64,000 nucleotides of DNA. It comes from Siphonodentalium dalli. Lineage: Eukaryota; Mollusca; Scaphopoda; Gadilida; Siphonodentaliidae. The translations under genes and the position numbers were made by a program. Under the pieces are notes generated by a model. The model was not told the origin of the DNA, ran no database searches, and saw only the letters and a list, made by a program, of their open reading frames with translations. How positions within the stretch are numbered: position 1 is the first letter of the stretch; every line of letters starts with the position of its first letter. Shown in pieces: positions 1-11,600 of the stretch. Where the stretch lies: positions 155,864,875-155,928,874 of the forward strand of contig CP136062.1 of the NCBI GenBank assembly GCA_032622095.1, in the 5' to 3' direction.

Positions 1-25
1 TCCATTGCAGCATGTGAACATTGAG

Positions 26-1728
26 GCCGAATTCGTCATCTCAGGTTTAAACCTCCGAGTTTAAACCTGGTTTAAACCTACATTGGCGGTCCAGTCAAAC
101 CGGGTCGTTCAGTTTCCAGCTAATTGACAACTCGATTCGGTGATATGAGCAAGCAGTCAAACTACTCTCTTACAAATTGGACAAAAAGACACGCCGATAT
201 AATGGTTATTGACATGTTATAAATTATCGCGAACACGTGCACGCTCATTGACCATTTATCCGATCTCTTTGTTGGTTTAAATCATCTGACAAAGGGCATG
301 TCTATCGGCACGAGTTTCACGCGTTGTTTATCACTTTGTTTGTGATAGATTGTCTACACGATGCTTTACTCGCAAAGAAAAATATTGGTGTATTTACATT
401 TATATATGTATTTATTAAAGGGTATAGGAGCTGTATATATGCATGTCCGTTTGTCTGTTCGCAACTGGTTTGAAAACTGATTTGAAAATAAGAAAATTTA
501 ATTTTAAAAAAATGAAAAATTGTGTTGTTAATTTGAGTAAGGAATTCTAACAAGAAACAATATTTAAATATTTTTTTAATTAAAATGTTCAAAATGTGCG
601 CAAATTTGACGCAGGCTCCTTTCGCGCGAAGGGGCCGCATGCCCCTCTGACGCTGTATAAAGGCTGCATAATCGAGTCAATACTGGACCAAGAGGTCAGT
701 CAAGCAAAAGCAATTTGCTTATGAGTGCACACCATAAGCGGCATCTGATCTGATTGAAGTGGGCAACCATATTACATGCGTTGCTTTGTTTCAATGTAAT
801 ACATTTTCCGTCGTGGAGAAAATCAAAAAGTTCCCAGGTTTTGAACTGGTGGAATATTATGGGAATTTATGGACGGAGCCAGAGTAGAGCTTTGTGGCCT
901 GATCTACATCAAAATATGTTATCATATACTTGACTCATATAGCAATATAAGTGTATGATTGCAAACTATGTGTATAGCATATCTGTTCATGCAGCAGCAT
1001 GGTTTTGGTGTCAAAATTAAAACGTTGAACCATTAAAATTAATTCGTATAGAAAACACCAGTATTTGTGATTGCCACAAGCAAAAGAAAAACACACAAGA
1101 TAGTTGTAAAAATCATATTGAAGGAACATGTCGACATCTGAGCAGAGCTCGCGTGCGAATGAATCAACTGTGACATGATAACACCAGTCGGCAGCCGCCA
1201 ACCAGACACGCCCTCACTCGAGATAATTTACAGCTCCACCCTTTGATTGATTGTTTGATAATTCTAAACCGCGATGAAGAAAAGACGGATTCGTCATCTC
1301 AAGTTTAGCCTCCGTAAAGCTGGTTTAGCTGGACCGCCGAATTAGATGGTTTAGTTGCCGGTTTAAGCTTATAAAACGCAAACAAAATATCGAAATTGAC
1401 ACAAAATTAACCCCACATGCTTTATAGGTGTGAGTGCTTCTCGCTTATAAATTTCCAATCAAAATATGGTCGCTGTCGTAATTATTGATTTTCGCAATCA
1501 ATAAAACGAGGCGGTCCGCATTAGGAAAGTACGATTATTTATCTCGACGATACAGAGACACTACTGCTAAACCACTGGTTTGGCTGAACCAGGTTTAAAC
1601 CAGAGATGACGAGTGCGTCACTTAGACCTGCGGTGGCGGGTTTAAACCACGGATTTTGCTGACTCACGGTGGTTTAAACCTAGAGGTTTACGTAGACCAG
1701 GTTTAAACCTGAGATGACGAATCGGGCC
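26..1728. mobile_element. Non-autonomous terminal-inverted-repeat DNA element (1.7 kb)
   Basis: The ends are inverted copies of about 30 bp with two mismatches, containing ATTCGTCATCTCAGG followed by a TTTAAACC core. The duplicated locus at 57920 lacks the insertion and reads straight from CCTTGAG into AGTTTGAAC, which fixes the boundaries. Flanking bases TGAG on the left and TCAG on the right fit an imperfect 4-bp target duplication, though this is inference. No transposase reading frame is visible inside. Extra copies of the TTTAAACC motif lie just inside both ends. The element interrupts the zinc-knuckle LINE fragment at 1729. The superfamily is not assigned. Confidence 0.8.
1289..1614. 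mobile_element. Nested MITE related to the enclosing element
   Basis: The left end reads ATTCGTCATCTCAAG with a degenerate GTTTAGCC core. The right end reads GGTTTAAACC then GAGATGACGAGT. These are inverted copies of the terminal motif of the enclosing 1.7-kb element, giving an inner unit of about 326 bp. No coding potential. A clean target duplication was not seen, so it may instead be a rearranged subterminal repeat of the larger element. Confidence 0.5.
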
Positions 1729-1729
1729 T

Positions 1730-2060
1730 CAGAGTTTGAACATTTCTTAATATTCGTACAATCCTTATGACCAGGAATGGAACAGTGTGCGCACCTGGTT
1801 TCTTCACTTTTACAATTTTCATGGTCATAGCCTTGACATTTAGAACATTGCAATGGGTTTAGAACATATGTGCTTATATCCGTCTTCATACACCGAACCT
1901 TCAATGTCGGTGGATGATCGCAACGACTGAAGGTCAGAAGATAATTATTCAACGGAACGTTTTGACCATCAGCTGTCTTAGTAAATATACGGACTTCTGG
2001 AACTCCCTGTGGTGTTCTCAGCCAATATCGCGAATTCTCAACACAGCTCTACTACTGTTC
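1730..2060 (-). pseudogene. Non-LTR retrotransposon ORF1 fragment with zinc knuckles
   Basis: The minus strand encodes a gag-like segment: WLRTPQGVPEV, then TKTADGQ, YLLTFSRCDHPPTLKVR, NPLQCSKCQGYDHENC and RCAHCSIPGHKDC. The two C-x2-C-x4-H-x(3-4)-C units are CCHC zinc knuckles as found in ORF1 proteins of I/Jockey-type LINEs, which bind element RNA. The frame is open for about 100 codons but has no ORF2 downstream. It is cut by the inverted-repeat element at 1728, which replaces the codons after KKCSNS. The second locus copy at 57945-58260 lacks that insertion but has lost a knuckle cysteine (CFNRQG instead of CSKCQG). A fragment, not a gene. Confidence 0.8.
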
Positions 2061-3990
2061 AATGACTTGATATGTGTGAGCAATATTGGTGTGTGTGCAA
2101 TGGATGTTAATTGAATAAGAGCGTTTGCTTGAAGTTTTCTTGAACATTTGATCTGAAGAGATCCACTTAGTGGCCAGTCCTGGTCGGATTGACAGATTAT
2201 GATTGTCCGGCTATGCTTTGTAGCGTTTTATCTACAACAAATGCAGAAGGTTTCTTGACATTTGATCAAAACCAAGTACTAAGGAAATACCTCAGCATCA
2301 GTAGAACTTGGCGGAAGGTCAATTTTACGTTTTTGTAGTTGCCATATGAAAAGCGGATGATCGACAGCTATCCTCGCAGCCGCCTCGGACTACCCATCGA
2401 ATTATGGTCGGGTCAAAGATTGGTACATAGCTGAATTGTGACCCGTTTAGATACTTCACATATCAGCCTCTCGGTACCTCGCCATAATGAGACAGGCGTT
2501 AACAGTATATTATTGAAACATTTAAGTAACGAAGACGAAATTAATGGCATAACACACACGAACAACAACACACTACTAGACACCAGAAACAAAATACAGC
2601 AGACGGCAGAAATGTAATCTTAAACACTGTGAGTGACGTGACTAGCCGATTGATTGAGCCGGGTCAACTCAACCACCCGTCTTGAAGGGATGTAGGACCA
2701 AAGAGGACCATGAGCTAAGCCGTTACCACATGTCGGTGTCTCACTTGACAGGGCTGCCCTAGTATCACCAGAACTCCTGCAGCACACATCAATAGATGCA
2801 CCCCTCGGCAAAAGTGGGCAACTTTAGGGATTCTTACCCATGGCAGTGGGGCAGTAAACACATTCTACCCGGGCCCACGCGGGGAAATATTTCTTTATTA
2901 TGATCAATTAGCAGCAAGCATTAGAAAAAACAGTGGTATATATGGAGACAAGTAAGTGTTGATCGAGTTCGCATGGTGAATATATATGCACTCCTGATGG
3001 CGATTCCTCAATAAATCACCCGAATAGCCTAAAGTAAAATGGGTTTTGTATCACATGCTGAAATGCGTCGAAGATTAGGTTAACGTGTCGGATTGCGATT
3101 GCTGTTCAACTTAATTATAACAAGGCAAGTTTGAAAGTCACATGTAAAATTAAAGACAAGTCATGGATAGATGTCTGAAATATCAGAGCTCATGGAACTA
3201 TGTATGATATGTCACTGATATAGACAGGAATGTCACCCAATAACCTCGGGTTGCATTCCGTTCAGGGTCGGGCGACACATATCCGCGTTGCTCTCAAGCA
3301 CCGGCGACAACTGCATACTGTACTTGCATATTTTCCCGAACACGTCTCGTGTTGCCCTCGTTTCCATCGATCACACCTACGCGACTATAGATATAAAGAA
3401 CCATAGTTGACATTGCTATGTGGATTATGCATGGCGGCATGTTAATCGGCGTCATTACTGTGGCATCATTGTAAACAATAATCCAATACCCATCTTATAA
3501 CCAAGAGTACACGAGAAATTGACAAAGCATAGTGAATTATTTGATGATAACATAAGAGAGGATCGCAGATCACGTCTAAGGTTTGGAGTCCTCTCTTAAG
3601 TGTTCAGTCTTTTAGAACCAAGAGCGTTTGGTGAGAAGATTTAATTGCACGAAATTTGAAAGTAGAAATAATTAATCAAATTGCTCTCTTAAGTTTCACA
3701 ATTAGTGTTTTCCTTTAAATTATATATATCATGTTCGAACTTGTGTCCCTGGTATGCAGTCAGCAACAAAACATTATAAACAGATGGGCGAGGTACATGT
3801 GGTATTAGAATCCGGTGTAATATTTACAGCTGAAATGCGGGTATATCACTATATTTCAGTACATGTATATTAATAACCTCTATATATTTTATGTTCGTAT
3901 TATGTATGTTAGCTGAAATGCAGAATATTAACTTATCAGTACAAGGTTCCATCCCGTTGCTCACAGCAAAGTACTAAATTGTGTACACAT
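2061..3990 (-). repeat. Repeat R1, copy 1 (probable LINE 5' region and flank)
   Basis: This block recurs at 32942-33197 (cut short by the unit A/B join), 50648-52320 and about 58260-60010. It lies upstream, on the minus strand, of the zinc-knuckle frame, so part of it is probably the 5' region of that retrotransposon. The minus strand also carries a short frame starting METRATRDVFGKICKYS at 3367 that is recognisable in three copies. Copies differ by several percent with small indels. No known domain recognised in the R1 body. Confidence 0.75.
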
Positions 3991-4800
3991 GTGGATTGTC
4001 TTGTGGTGGTCTTGTATATAATCCACACAAAACAGCTTAGTGCGATAATGAGGGGACAAAGTATCTCTGTGCACTTGTCTGCTGATGATACTTAGCTTTA
4101 CATATCTGGCGACAGCCCCATTTTCTTTACAACTCTAATGGAACAGTGCAACAATTTTGTGAGATCGTGGATGGTGGCCAATAAACTGAAACTAATTGGT
4201 GACAAAAAAAGAAATGTGGGTCTCTAATCTGGCATACGTAAAGAAAGTTAGCATATATGTTATGACTTTTGATGACACTCAAGTTCACACTCCCATAACC
4301 CACATGTGCAAGGCAATATACACTGAACTTCGGCGACATTGGTAAATGAGAAAATACATTCACAGCGACTCAATTTAAAAAAAAAGTTAGTCATCTCTAA
4401 GTATCAGTCGACCTGACTACTACAACTCTATTTTAATTGGTGTACTATATAATCAAGTATCTCAGCGTCTGCAGAAAACTGTTGCAAGGATAGTTCTCTG
4501 TCGTAGAAGATCTGACGACAGATGTAATCTGCAAGAATTACATTGGCTACCTCAGGCAGACATAATTCTGTATATACGACGGGGAACTATCCTAGCATAT
4601 ATCCAATGGTATGAAACACGGGATCCGTGGAATATATCACTTCATTCTTCCACTGGCCTTCAAGTTTGTGGACATTCAATTTTAGCTATAATTGCGTACT
4701 TGCCTTGAGGGCTTATTGAAATGCTACTCTAGTGAGTATTTTAAGAATACCAATGCTGATAAATAACTTTAGGAATAGCCATTAAATAAATAAATAAATA
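3960..4800 (+). pseudogene. Degenerate LINE reverse-transcriptase 3' fragment with TAAA tail
   Basis: On the + strand the frame reads LSADDT, a stop, then LYISGD (the remnant of the ADDxxLY catalytic box), followed by FVRSWMVANKLKLIGDKK, matching the W-x-x-xNKLKLNxxKTE region of CR1/Jockey/RTE-type reverse transcriptases. Farther on, QRLQKTVARIVLCRR and CNLQELHWLPQ match the C-terminal LxxLHWLPV motif of the same group. The fragment ends in repeated TAAA units at 4783-4800. Stops and frameshifts make it inactive. Copy 2 is at 60060-60848, where the tail and motifs are also visible. Confidence 0.8.
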
Positions 4801-5540
4801 TTACACAAACATTTCTTGCAAAAAGTTGGCAAGTCTGATTTAAACAGGTGATCCACACCGAGTGACCAGACATCTTGCCAGGATAGCTCCACTGAATGTG
4901 GGATCCCACACTTCATCAAAACCAAGAAACAGTACATATTATAATGCTTTCTGAAGGACTATTGCCTACATATCTCTGAATGGTGTAGAAACCTACCAAA
5001 TTATTAAAAAAACGTCTCTTGTGAGAGAGTTTCGACAGCCTGTGCATCATGCACGCCAGCATCGCCGAAGTGAACTAAGTCACCTTAACGTAGTAGATAA
5101 TTACACAAATTATCGCGGTATAGTTGCTTAAACATATGGTATATGATACCAATCTCATAACGGAAAGTATCATTTGTTACGTCTTGATGATCTAACTGAG
5201 GAACGCCAAGAGTTGATGCTTGGAATTAGCACATGCTGCCAATAATAATTCATACTGGAATCGCAAAGGGAAATTACTGTTTAAAGTTAAATAGCCCTAA
5301 AAAAACAAGCAAATAAGATACAACTCGACATTCCGATTTGTTAGCACCAAATTGGGCACCACTATTTTGCAAATTCCCGCCACATTTATAGTTTGATATA
5401 AGTACTTTAATGGTGTGGTTTATAGATACATGAGTGACGGATCGACGCCGTTGGTGTCAGGGTGGGGGGGGGCACACATATTGAAAACAACTATATTGTA
5501 GAATTCCACAAAACTTATATAATATATTTACATATATTCA
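4801..5540. other. Duplicated spacer, no gene seen
   Basis: Matches 60849-61610 in the downstream flank copy. No domain, RNA or splice-supported exon was recognised. A G-run lies at 5461-5472; its counterpart near 61520-61536 differs in length. Confidence 0.4.
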
Positions 5541-5544
5541 AAAG

Positions 5545-5960
5545 TTTGAGGCGCGGGTCCAGTGGAATACATTATTTTTCTTTCTTTCACTTTCCTTCAA
5601 CTTTATGGACATTCAATGGGAGTCATCCTTGCGTACTTGCCATGAGGGCTGATTGAAATGCTACGCGGATGAGTCTTTATTCGTCTCCATGGTATACTAT
5701 GGACTTCTGTCGTATATCTCCACCAACCTTATATAAAATGTTCTCAACGCCATGCTATAGGGAGTCTAATGGTTTAGTTTAACCATACGTCAGTCGATGT
5801 CATGATTGGGGATCAAGGAAGGAACATGATACAAAACATGATTGCCACCAGACGAATACATAGTGGAATTTAAATTGTACATGGCATTTAGGGTATGATT
5901 TAAAGTTGGCAAAGTGCACCGTCGAAGTGAAGGATGGACCCGAAGCTCTTTATAATGTGT
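5545..5960 (+). repeat. LINE 3'-end fragment (family shared with 3960-4800)
   Basis: The stretch from about 5605 to 5665 repeats the 3' end of the fragment at 3960-4800 (GGACATTCAAT, CTTGCC.TGAGGGCT, TTGAAATGCTAC). The rest continues into a tail also found inverted at 30755-31215 and 48460-48920, and in direct orientation at 61612-62012. The four copies define a dispersed family; no open frame remains. Confidence 0.7.
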
Positions 5961-8228
5961 TTTCACTGGGGCCCGAGCCATTCACTTGGTTACAACCTCA
6001 CTATTTCAGAACCAAATAAGTCCAATATGAACATATGTGGATATTTAGGTCAAACATGAACCTATTTGTACGAGAATATGCTGGAACAGTATTTGTAGGC
6101 GTCTATATGATATCCTGCACTACATGGTGTACTTTAAAGTTACATGTCAGTATGCGCTCAGAAATACACCTAATAATATTCGCTGTAGATATTTCCCGGT
6201 ATCGAAATAGGTCGAGATATACTTCCATTTTACTGCAGTATAGTCCCAGACAGACGCATTGAACTCATACAAAATATAACTTTGAAGACGGTGTTTGAGT
6301 CCTAAACAAACAACAGCCATTTCACGGCATGGTACATTAAAGAGAATTATGTGTTACGCTATTCCTGATATTGTAGAAATAAAGAGCGTGTATTTCACTT
6401 CCGTACGAACAATTGAAAACAGCTGGAAGATGTCTGTGACCATGGCAATTATTTCTCAGAGCATATGATGTCGGAATATTAATATTTCGTGTATCTGTCA
6501 ACCTATATTATACCCCTACTAAATTAGGCAGACAAATATTTGGAAGCTCGAATGAGCCATGTCCGTTACTAAACACATGGTGCTGTCTTAATCAGGAATC
6601 GAAGTCGGATAAATCATATTGTAATACGACCTTGCCTAAACCTACATACAAGGCTCGTCCTGATTGGTCAGTATCCTGTATTCCCATGGAGACGCGGATC
6701 GTCCTTTTGTAAGTACAATTCTATATATTTTGAATTGTACCACAAAAAATGTGGTACAATCAGTGAAAAGCTGCCAACGCCTCGAAATTTCAGAAGTCAA
6801 ACCATACGGCCATTGGCTAATGTCTTGCTAAAGACTGAAGAAATAGACATATAATGACTAACTAATGTATTATACTGATTTTTATTTAAGTTAGAACAAA
6901 AATAAATCATAAATGAATTTGTTTGCCACAAAAACAATGGAAAGGGATCGTCGTTCAACAGTGACGTCATGTTTGACAATCAGGTCTAAGAGAAGAATTG
7001 TTTGCTGGAAAATAATACCACGCAGAGCTAGAAACTGGGCTATTATATAGCAGTTTGAACATATGTCACTACAATTTCGACCAAAACAGTTTCTTTGTGG
7101 CCGATGCGCAGTGTATTTATGTCTTAAATAGATAAGACCAACATTTCTATAAACGCATTATTAACTAAACTTATATAGTCATCTCCGTGATATGATGTAT
7201 TCGTTTTAAAGTATAGTTTTCATACTCATAAGAGTCGCCGATAGGTAAAGGAATCGCTATATGGCTAGTTAGGTGTTTCAAAGTGGGCAGATAGGCGCCG
7301 TTGGGTATGAGGAGCTAGAAAACAACAGCATTTATCATAGGCATCATGATACTAATCGTGCGGTTTGAAGATAAAGATTGTCTGAATTGGGGTGGAGTCG
7401 ATGCATTAAATTGATAAAAACTGAGTTACCGATATCAAAATGTTTGTTTGTTTTTAAAGATCTACAGTCCGATTTAACACCAAATAAACAAATTATCTGA
7501 GATAATGTTCAGCTTACCGGGACAATGAAAAAGGGAAACTGAATTCAATTATCATCATTTCTATGGCACAAGCGTCGCGAAAATTGACACAGGTCTACAC
7601 CAGGTTTACGCGTATACAAGATCATAATTGGAAATGCTGTGTATTATATTCCATGTTTGGGCAACGGAATCATAGCTTCTCTTTATCAGAGACACTCTTT
7701 AACAGAGATCGCTGGATTATTGCTTAGTCGACAGAAATTGAATTCGACATCTGACCATCGAAACCTCCCGCTAATGGACCCAATCATCTTTATTTTGTGA
7801 ATCAACGTTATTGCTGAGTACTCAGTGGTGATACAATCTGTAAGATTACTGTGGTAATAATCTTCTATAACCGATGTCTATTACACGTCCATGTTGTGTT
7901 TACTTCTTGACACGGGTCGAATTAATGGTGTTAAACTAAAGACAACAATGTGATTCAGGGTATATGATCCATGTATAAGATTGACGTTGTATTATGCCAA
8001 TTTGTGGAAAACATAAACTACCTTGACCAAATATATTCCTATCAAATGTCCCCATAAAATGTTCACGTCACTTTAACCTGGACAACGCCGGGTCACCATG
8101 CTAGTACTATATATAGCATGTAATAAAATGCGTAGGAGCTGGGAGGAACACACTACTCACGTGACTATTTCTGGCAAGCAACGTTAGAATGTGATTATTT
8201 ATTATAATTAGATGAGGATTCAGCGTCC
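5961..8228. other. Intergenic sequence upstream of the GTPase gene
   Basis: No coding exon recognised. The part up to 7797 is shared with 62013-64000. An open frame at 6035-6262 is present in both copies but the two translations differ at about 16 of 75 residues, which does not suggest protein constraint. A near-perfect hairpin lies at 6734-6760. A CACGTG E-box (8158-8163) lies about 180 bp upstream of the start codon. Confidence 0.5.
6734..6760. repeat. Perfect 11-bp inverted repeat (hairpin)
   Basis: Arms ATTGTACCACA and TGTGGTACAAT are separated by five A bases. The copy near 62820 keeps the arms with one changed loop base, so the palindrome has survived several percent divergence. Function unknown. 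Confidence 0.7.
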
Positions 8229-8236
8229 TATATAAA
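8229..8236 (+). promoter_or_regulatory. Putative TATA box of the RGK-type gene
   Basis: TATATAAA lies 105 bp upstream of the start codon, which would place transcription initiation near 8260 and leave a 5' UTR of about 80 bases. A CACGTG E-box at 8158-8163 sits 70 bp upstream of it. Position and sequence support this; there is no transcript evidence. Confidence 0.5.
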
Positions 8237-8340
8237 GAGTCGTAGATAGGGACACCACTCATAACGCATTTGCAACTCATCAGTTAATAAACCATCGCTG
8301 ACATTTATATCGCACCTTCGATATCCTGTAATTTGTCAAA

Positions 8341-8665
8341 ATGTCTCGTCAAAATTATAAAATTAATGCTGAGGATCGTGACATATACTCCTGTCGTTCT
8401 TTCAGCTTCACATCAAAAGGACTGATCAATAAGGGGGATTCGATGCAATCTCTGAGTGACGTAAGCCTAACATCAAGTAGTGGCGAATCGAGCGAGAGTT
8501 CTTCCCGTACTTCTAGCTGTTCTGACTTCTTTTACGCAGACGAATCGGTGCTACGCCAAGAATGCTGCCGTGTAGCTGTCGTAGGTTCACATGGCGTTGG
8601 GAAGACGGCCCTGATACGACAATTTATGACGTCAGAATACGTTGGTGATGTCGACGATGTGGAAG
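8341..8665 (+). CDS. RGK-like GTPase coding exon 1
   Basis: Encodes residues 1-108 plus the first base of codon 109: start Met, a hydrophilic region with a long serine run (TSSSGESSESSSRTSS), then beta-1 and the P-loop (CRVAVVGSHGVGKT) and the following helix. The donor is AAG|GTTGGT. A second GT four bases downstream would not keep the frame with exon 2. Only one copy of this exon is in the window. Confidence 0.9.
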
Positions 8666-11600
8666 GTTGGTACCGTTAATTTATTTTATTGTTTAAAGAT
8701 TCGAATGGGCACCTAATTAGTACCTAAGGTAATTTCCAGATAATATCAATATCAAATATAACCAGAACGCGCCACATGGCTTTTTGTCTCTGGAAGTTAC
8801 ATAATTATAATACATAAGACATGACTTTGTTCAGGAAATTGAACGGCACCGATCTCCAGTACCGGGGCTGTATACAAATCATATATTCCTTTCTTCAAAT
8901 CGTCCATTGATGAACTCGCGACTACAAAACAAGGTAAACTGTTCATGTTAGAAATTACACGTGAAAAACATATTTACGGATATCCTTTTTTAAGTATGTC
9001 CCTTGTAATTTGAGTTCATGTCCTCGGTTCCGTTTGTAATCAGCGAATACAAAATAATAACACCGGTCCGTGTTATACAAACCGTTCTGATATATAGAAA
9101 CCTCGATAAAATCGCCCCTAAATCGTCTATTATTCATATATTTGAGTTTTACGATGCGTAAACCAGACATAAGAATAAACGCGATGTGTTGCATCCTTAA
9201 GGGATAATTACACTCACTTCATTTGCTGTAGTATTTTCCCCATCGATATCCAAATATTAAATGCTTTTAAATAGGGTAATTATATCGGTATGGGAATGGA
9301 CGTTGCATATTAAATTTCGCTATGACAACGCAAGACGTCGCGGCAACGTCACTACAAAGTTCCCAATATTTAACAATAGTTCACATTTAATCTATGTGTG
9401 TATATAAGTGTATTACGGGTTGATAGTTTTCACTAAATTAACTATAATTATTAATCGACGTATCATAACAAAATGACAGATTGAATGGCATTTATCGTGT
9501 CCGACCAAAAACTGTTCGCAATATACAGATATGGTAAATGGACCAATATCATATCAATTAGCCAGGCTGCTTAACAAAAGGTAAACAAATGTACGACAGA
9601 TTATAAGACATCGCTATCGCGACGAGCACTGACGGAAATCGTTATTGTATGCTGTAACCCTTGCTACACTAAAGCATCATTGAATAGTTGTGATCCCAAA
9701 TGAAATGTTCAGACAATAAGCTCAACAAACGACCATTGTCTTTGTTGAACTTATTATCTGGACGGTTCCCTCAACAAATAGGGCTCCTTCTGCTATATTA
9801 TGTATCTGTTGTCTGTTTTTATCACATAACATGCCTCCAAACAAATAATAGACTATTCCAACATACCGTCGTGCGTGCGAGTGGGTTAATTTTGGTCCTA
9901 AATATTCACATAGGTTCATATTGAACTAATTTGATGATGACATAATCCCATAGAGAGCTTATACGGTTATTATATGTCGCGTCGATGAAAAAGTGACAAA
10001 AGAATTCCAATATGGGCTTATTTATTATTGAAAGAGTCCCATAATGGACTGTTTTAAAACCCGCTTATATGTCCACATAGAGCATACATTGAGCCTATTT
10101 CGCACACAAAAACAAGCCCGTTATAAGCTTATTTTCACGAGAACAGGCTGATTATTCATATGTACACTTTTCAACTGACTATGAAAATCCATTTAGTATA
10201 GCAAGAGTTAATGCCCCTCACCCAAAGTTAACTTAGTTAAGTATAAAATATTGGAAACGTTTACAACATAGCTGTGACATTGACAGATAATTTTCCCGAG
10301 AATACGAAGCCGGTATATTATTACGTCATGAATTATCAACCAACATGTATCATACCTCCTTCCAAATTATGTTGACAGAATTTGGAATCTCGAATGAGTC
10401 ATTTGAGGACTTAAAATATTTGTCAAATTTTACTCTTCAGGTACCAAATCGCTTCTATAATAATAAATAATTTCAGAAATCAAATAAATCATTACATACA
10501 TTATTGTTTTGGCCATATGAGAGGAAGCTTCATTAATTTTGTGTCACAATGTTGATTTTATGATTTAATACATAGCACAGCCCCATATATTGCAATGAAG
10601 AATAAACCAGCCACATTTAGGCCAATACATTATTGCGGATCACCGCCTAACGATATATTAAGACATGTCTCCTCAGACCTTAAAATATATCTAGTAGTAA
10701 TTTTAAATTCCTAGGCAAATATTTTGACAAGAACATTACAATAAAATTGAAAATGTCGACAAAAAAGCTTGGAAACACGGAAGATTTCTAACACAGTGTT
10801 TTTGGCAAAAAAAAAGCTTGGCATCACAAATTATTAACACCGATATGGAGAATAACAGTGTCGGTAAGATGATGTCATGTTTTATATTGCTTGCTACTAT
10901 TTCCAGTTCCGCCTTTTCTAGCTATGTTCTGCTGTAACAGTGCTGTTCACAATTGGTATTCTGAAATTCGATTTGTTGTTTGCATTGATTCATTCGCTAT
11001 ATTCCAGAAGATGATGACGATAACATCAAACAGGTGTCTGTCATGTTAAATGGAGAACAAGTATGGCAATGCTTTAACGAGGAACTAACACATCAGGTAT
11101 GATCTAATCCATACCACGGACATTTTGCTCCTATTCACTGTCTAAAATAGATTTCATGCTAGAAATTAAATATAATGACGGCCGGTACGACTATATATAT
11201 CTCGAGTTTTAAATTAAAGATGTATTCATGTTTCCAAACCACCCGTAACTGGCATGGGGCGACAAATGTGTTTAATTAAAGTACACATTTCAAAGATAAC
11301 ATATAGCATATAATTTGTTTTTCAGTCGATGTCTTCGCCTACTATTACAATACTTAAGTTAAGAAATACGTTATGATTACATATAGCATAAAGCTGAGTG
11401 TAAAATTTTCAAGAGTGGAATTGTGGTTTTAACCACGAGCCTTTTGGCGAGTTTTTAAAACCACAATTCCACTCGTGGTGACAATATGGTACTGACGGTG
11501 CTATATTCGAGGGGCACACTTACTCAATTTAAGATATTACGGAAGTAGTGGCACGGGTTACTGTTTATTTAGCAAGTGTCTAAACTCGAGGGAAATGTGC

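Larger units (their letters stand above)
1..7797 (+). repeat. Segmental duplication, copy 1 (upstream flank of the GTPase gene)
   Basis: This flank aligns by eye, in the same orientation, with 57920-64000 (position 1 pairs with 57920, about 7797 with 64000). Both copies contain the same order of parts: zinc-knuckle LINE fragment, R1 body, reverse-transcriptase fragment with a TAAA tail, LINE 3' fragment, and the 11-bp-arm hairpin at 6734-6760. Divergence is several percent, higher than between units A and B, so this duplication is older. Copy 1 alone carries the inverted-repeat insertion at 26-1728, and about 220 bp near 2232-2450 that copy 2 lacks. The left end may extend beyond the window. 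Confidence 0.9.

Noticed and set aside
2620-2811. 63-codon minus frame (MPRGASIDV...), also near 50986 and 58489
   Set aside because: Part of repeat R1, no recognisable domain, and its downstream extent differs between copies.
6035-6262. 75-codon open frame present in both flank copies (62116-62343)
   Set aside because: The translations differ at about 16 of 75 residues, mostly replacement changes; nothing suggests protein constraint.
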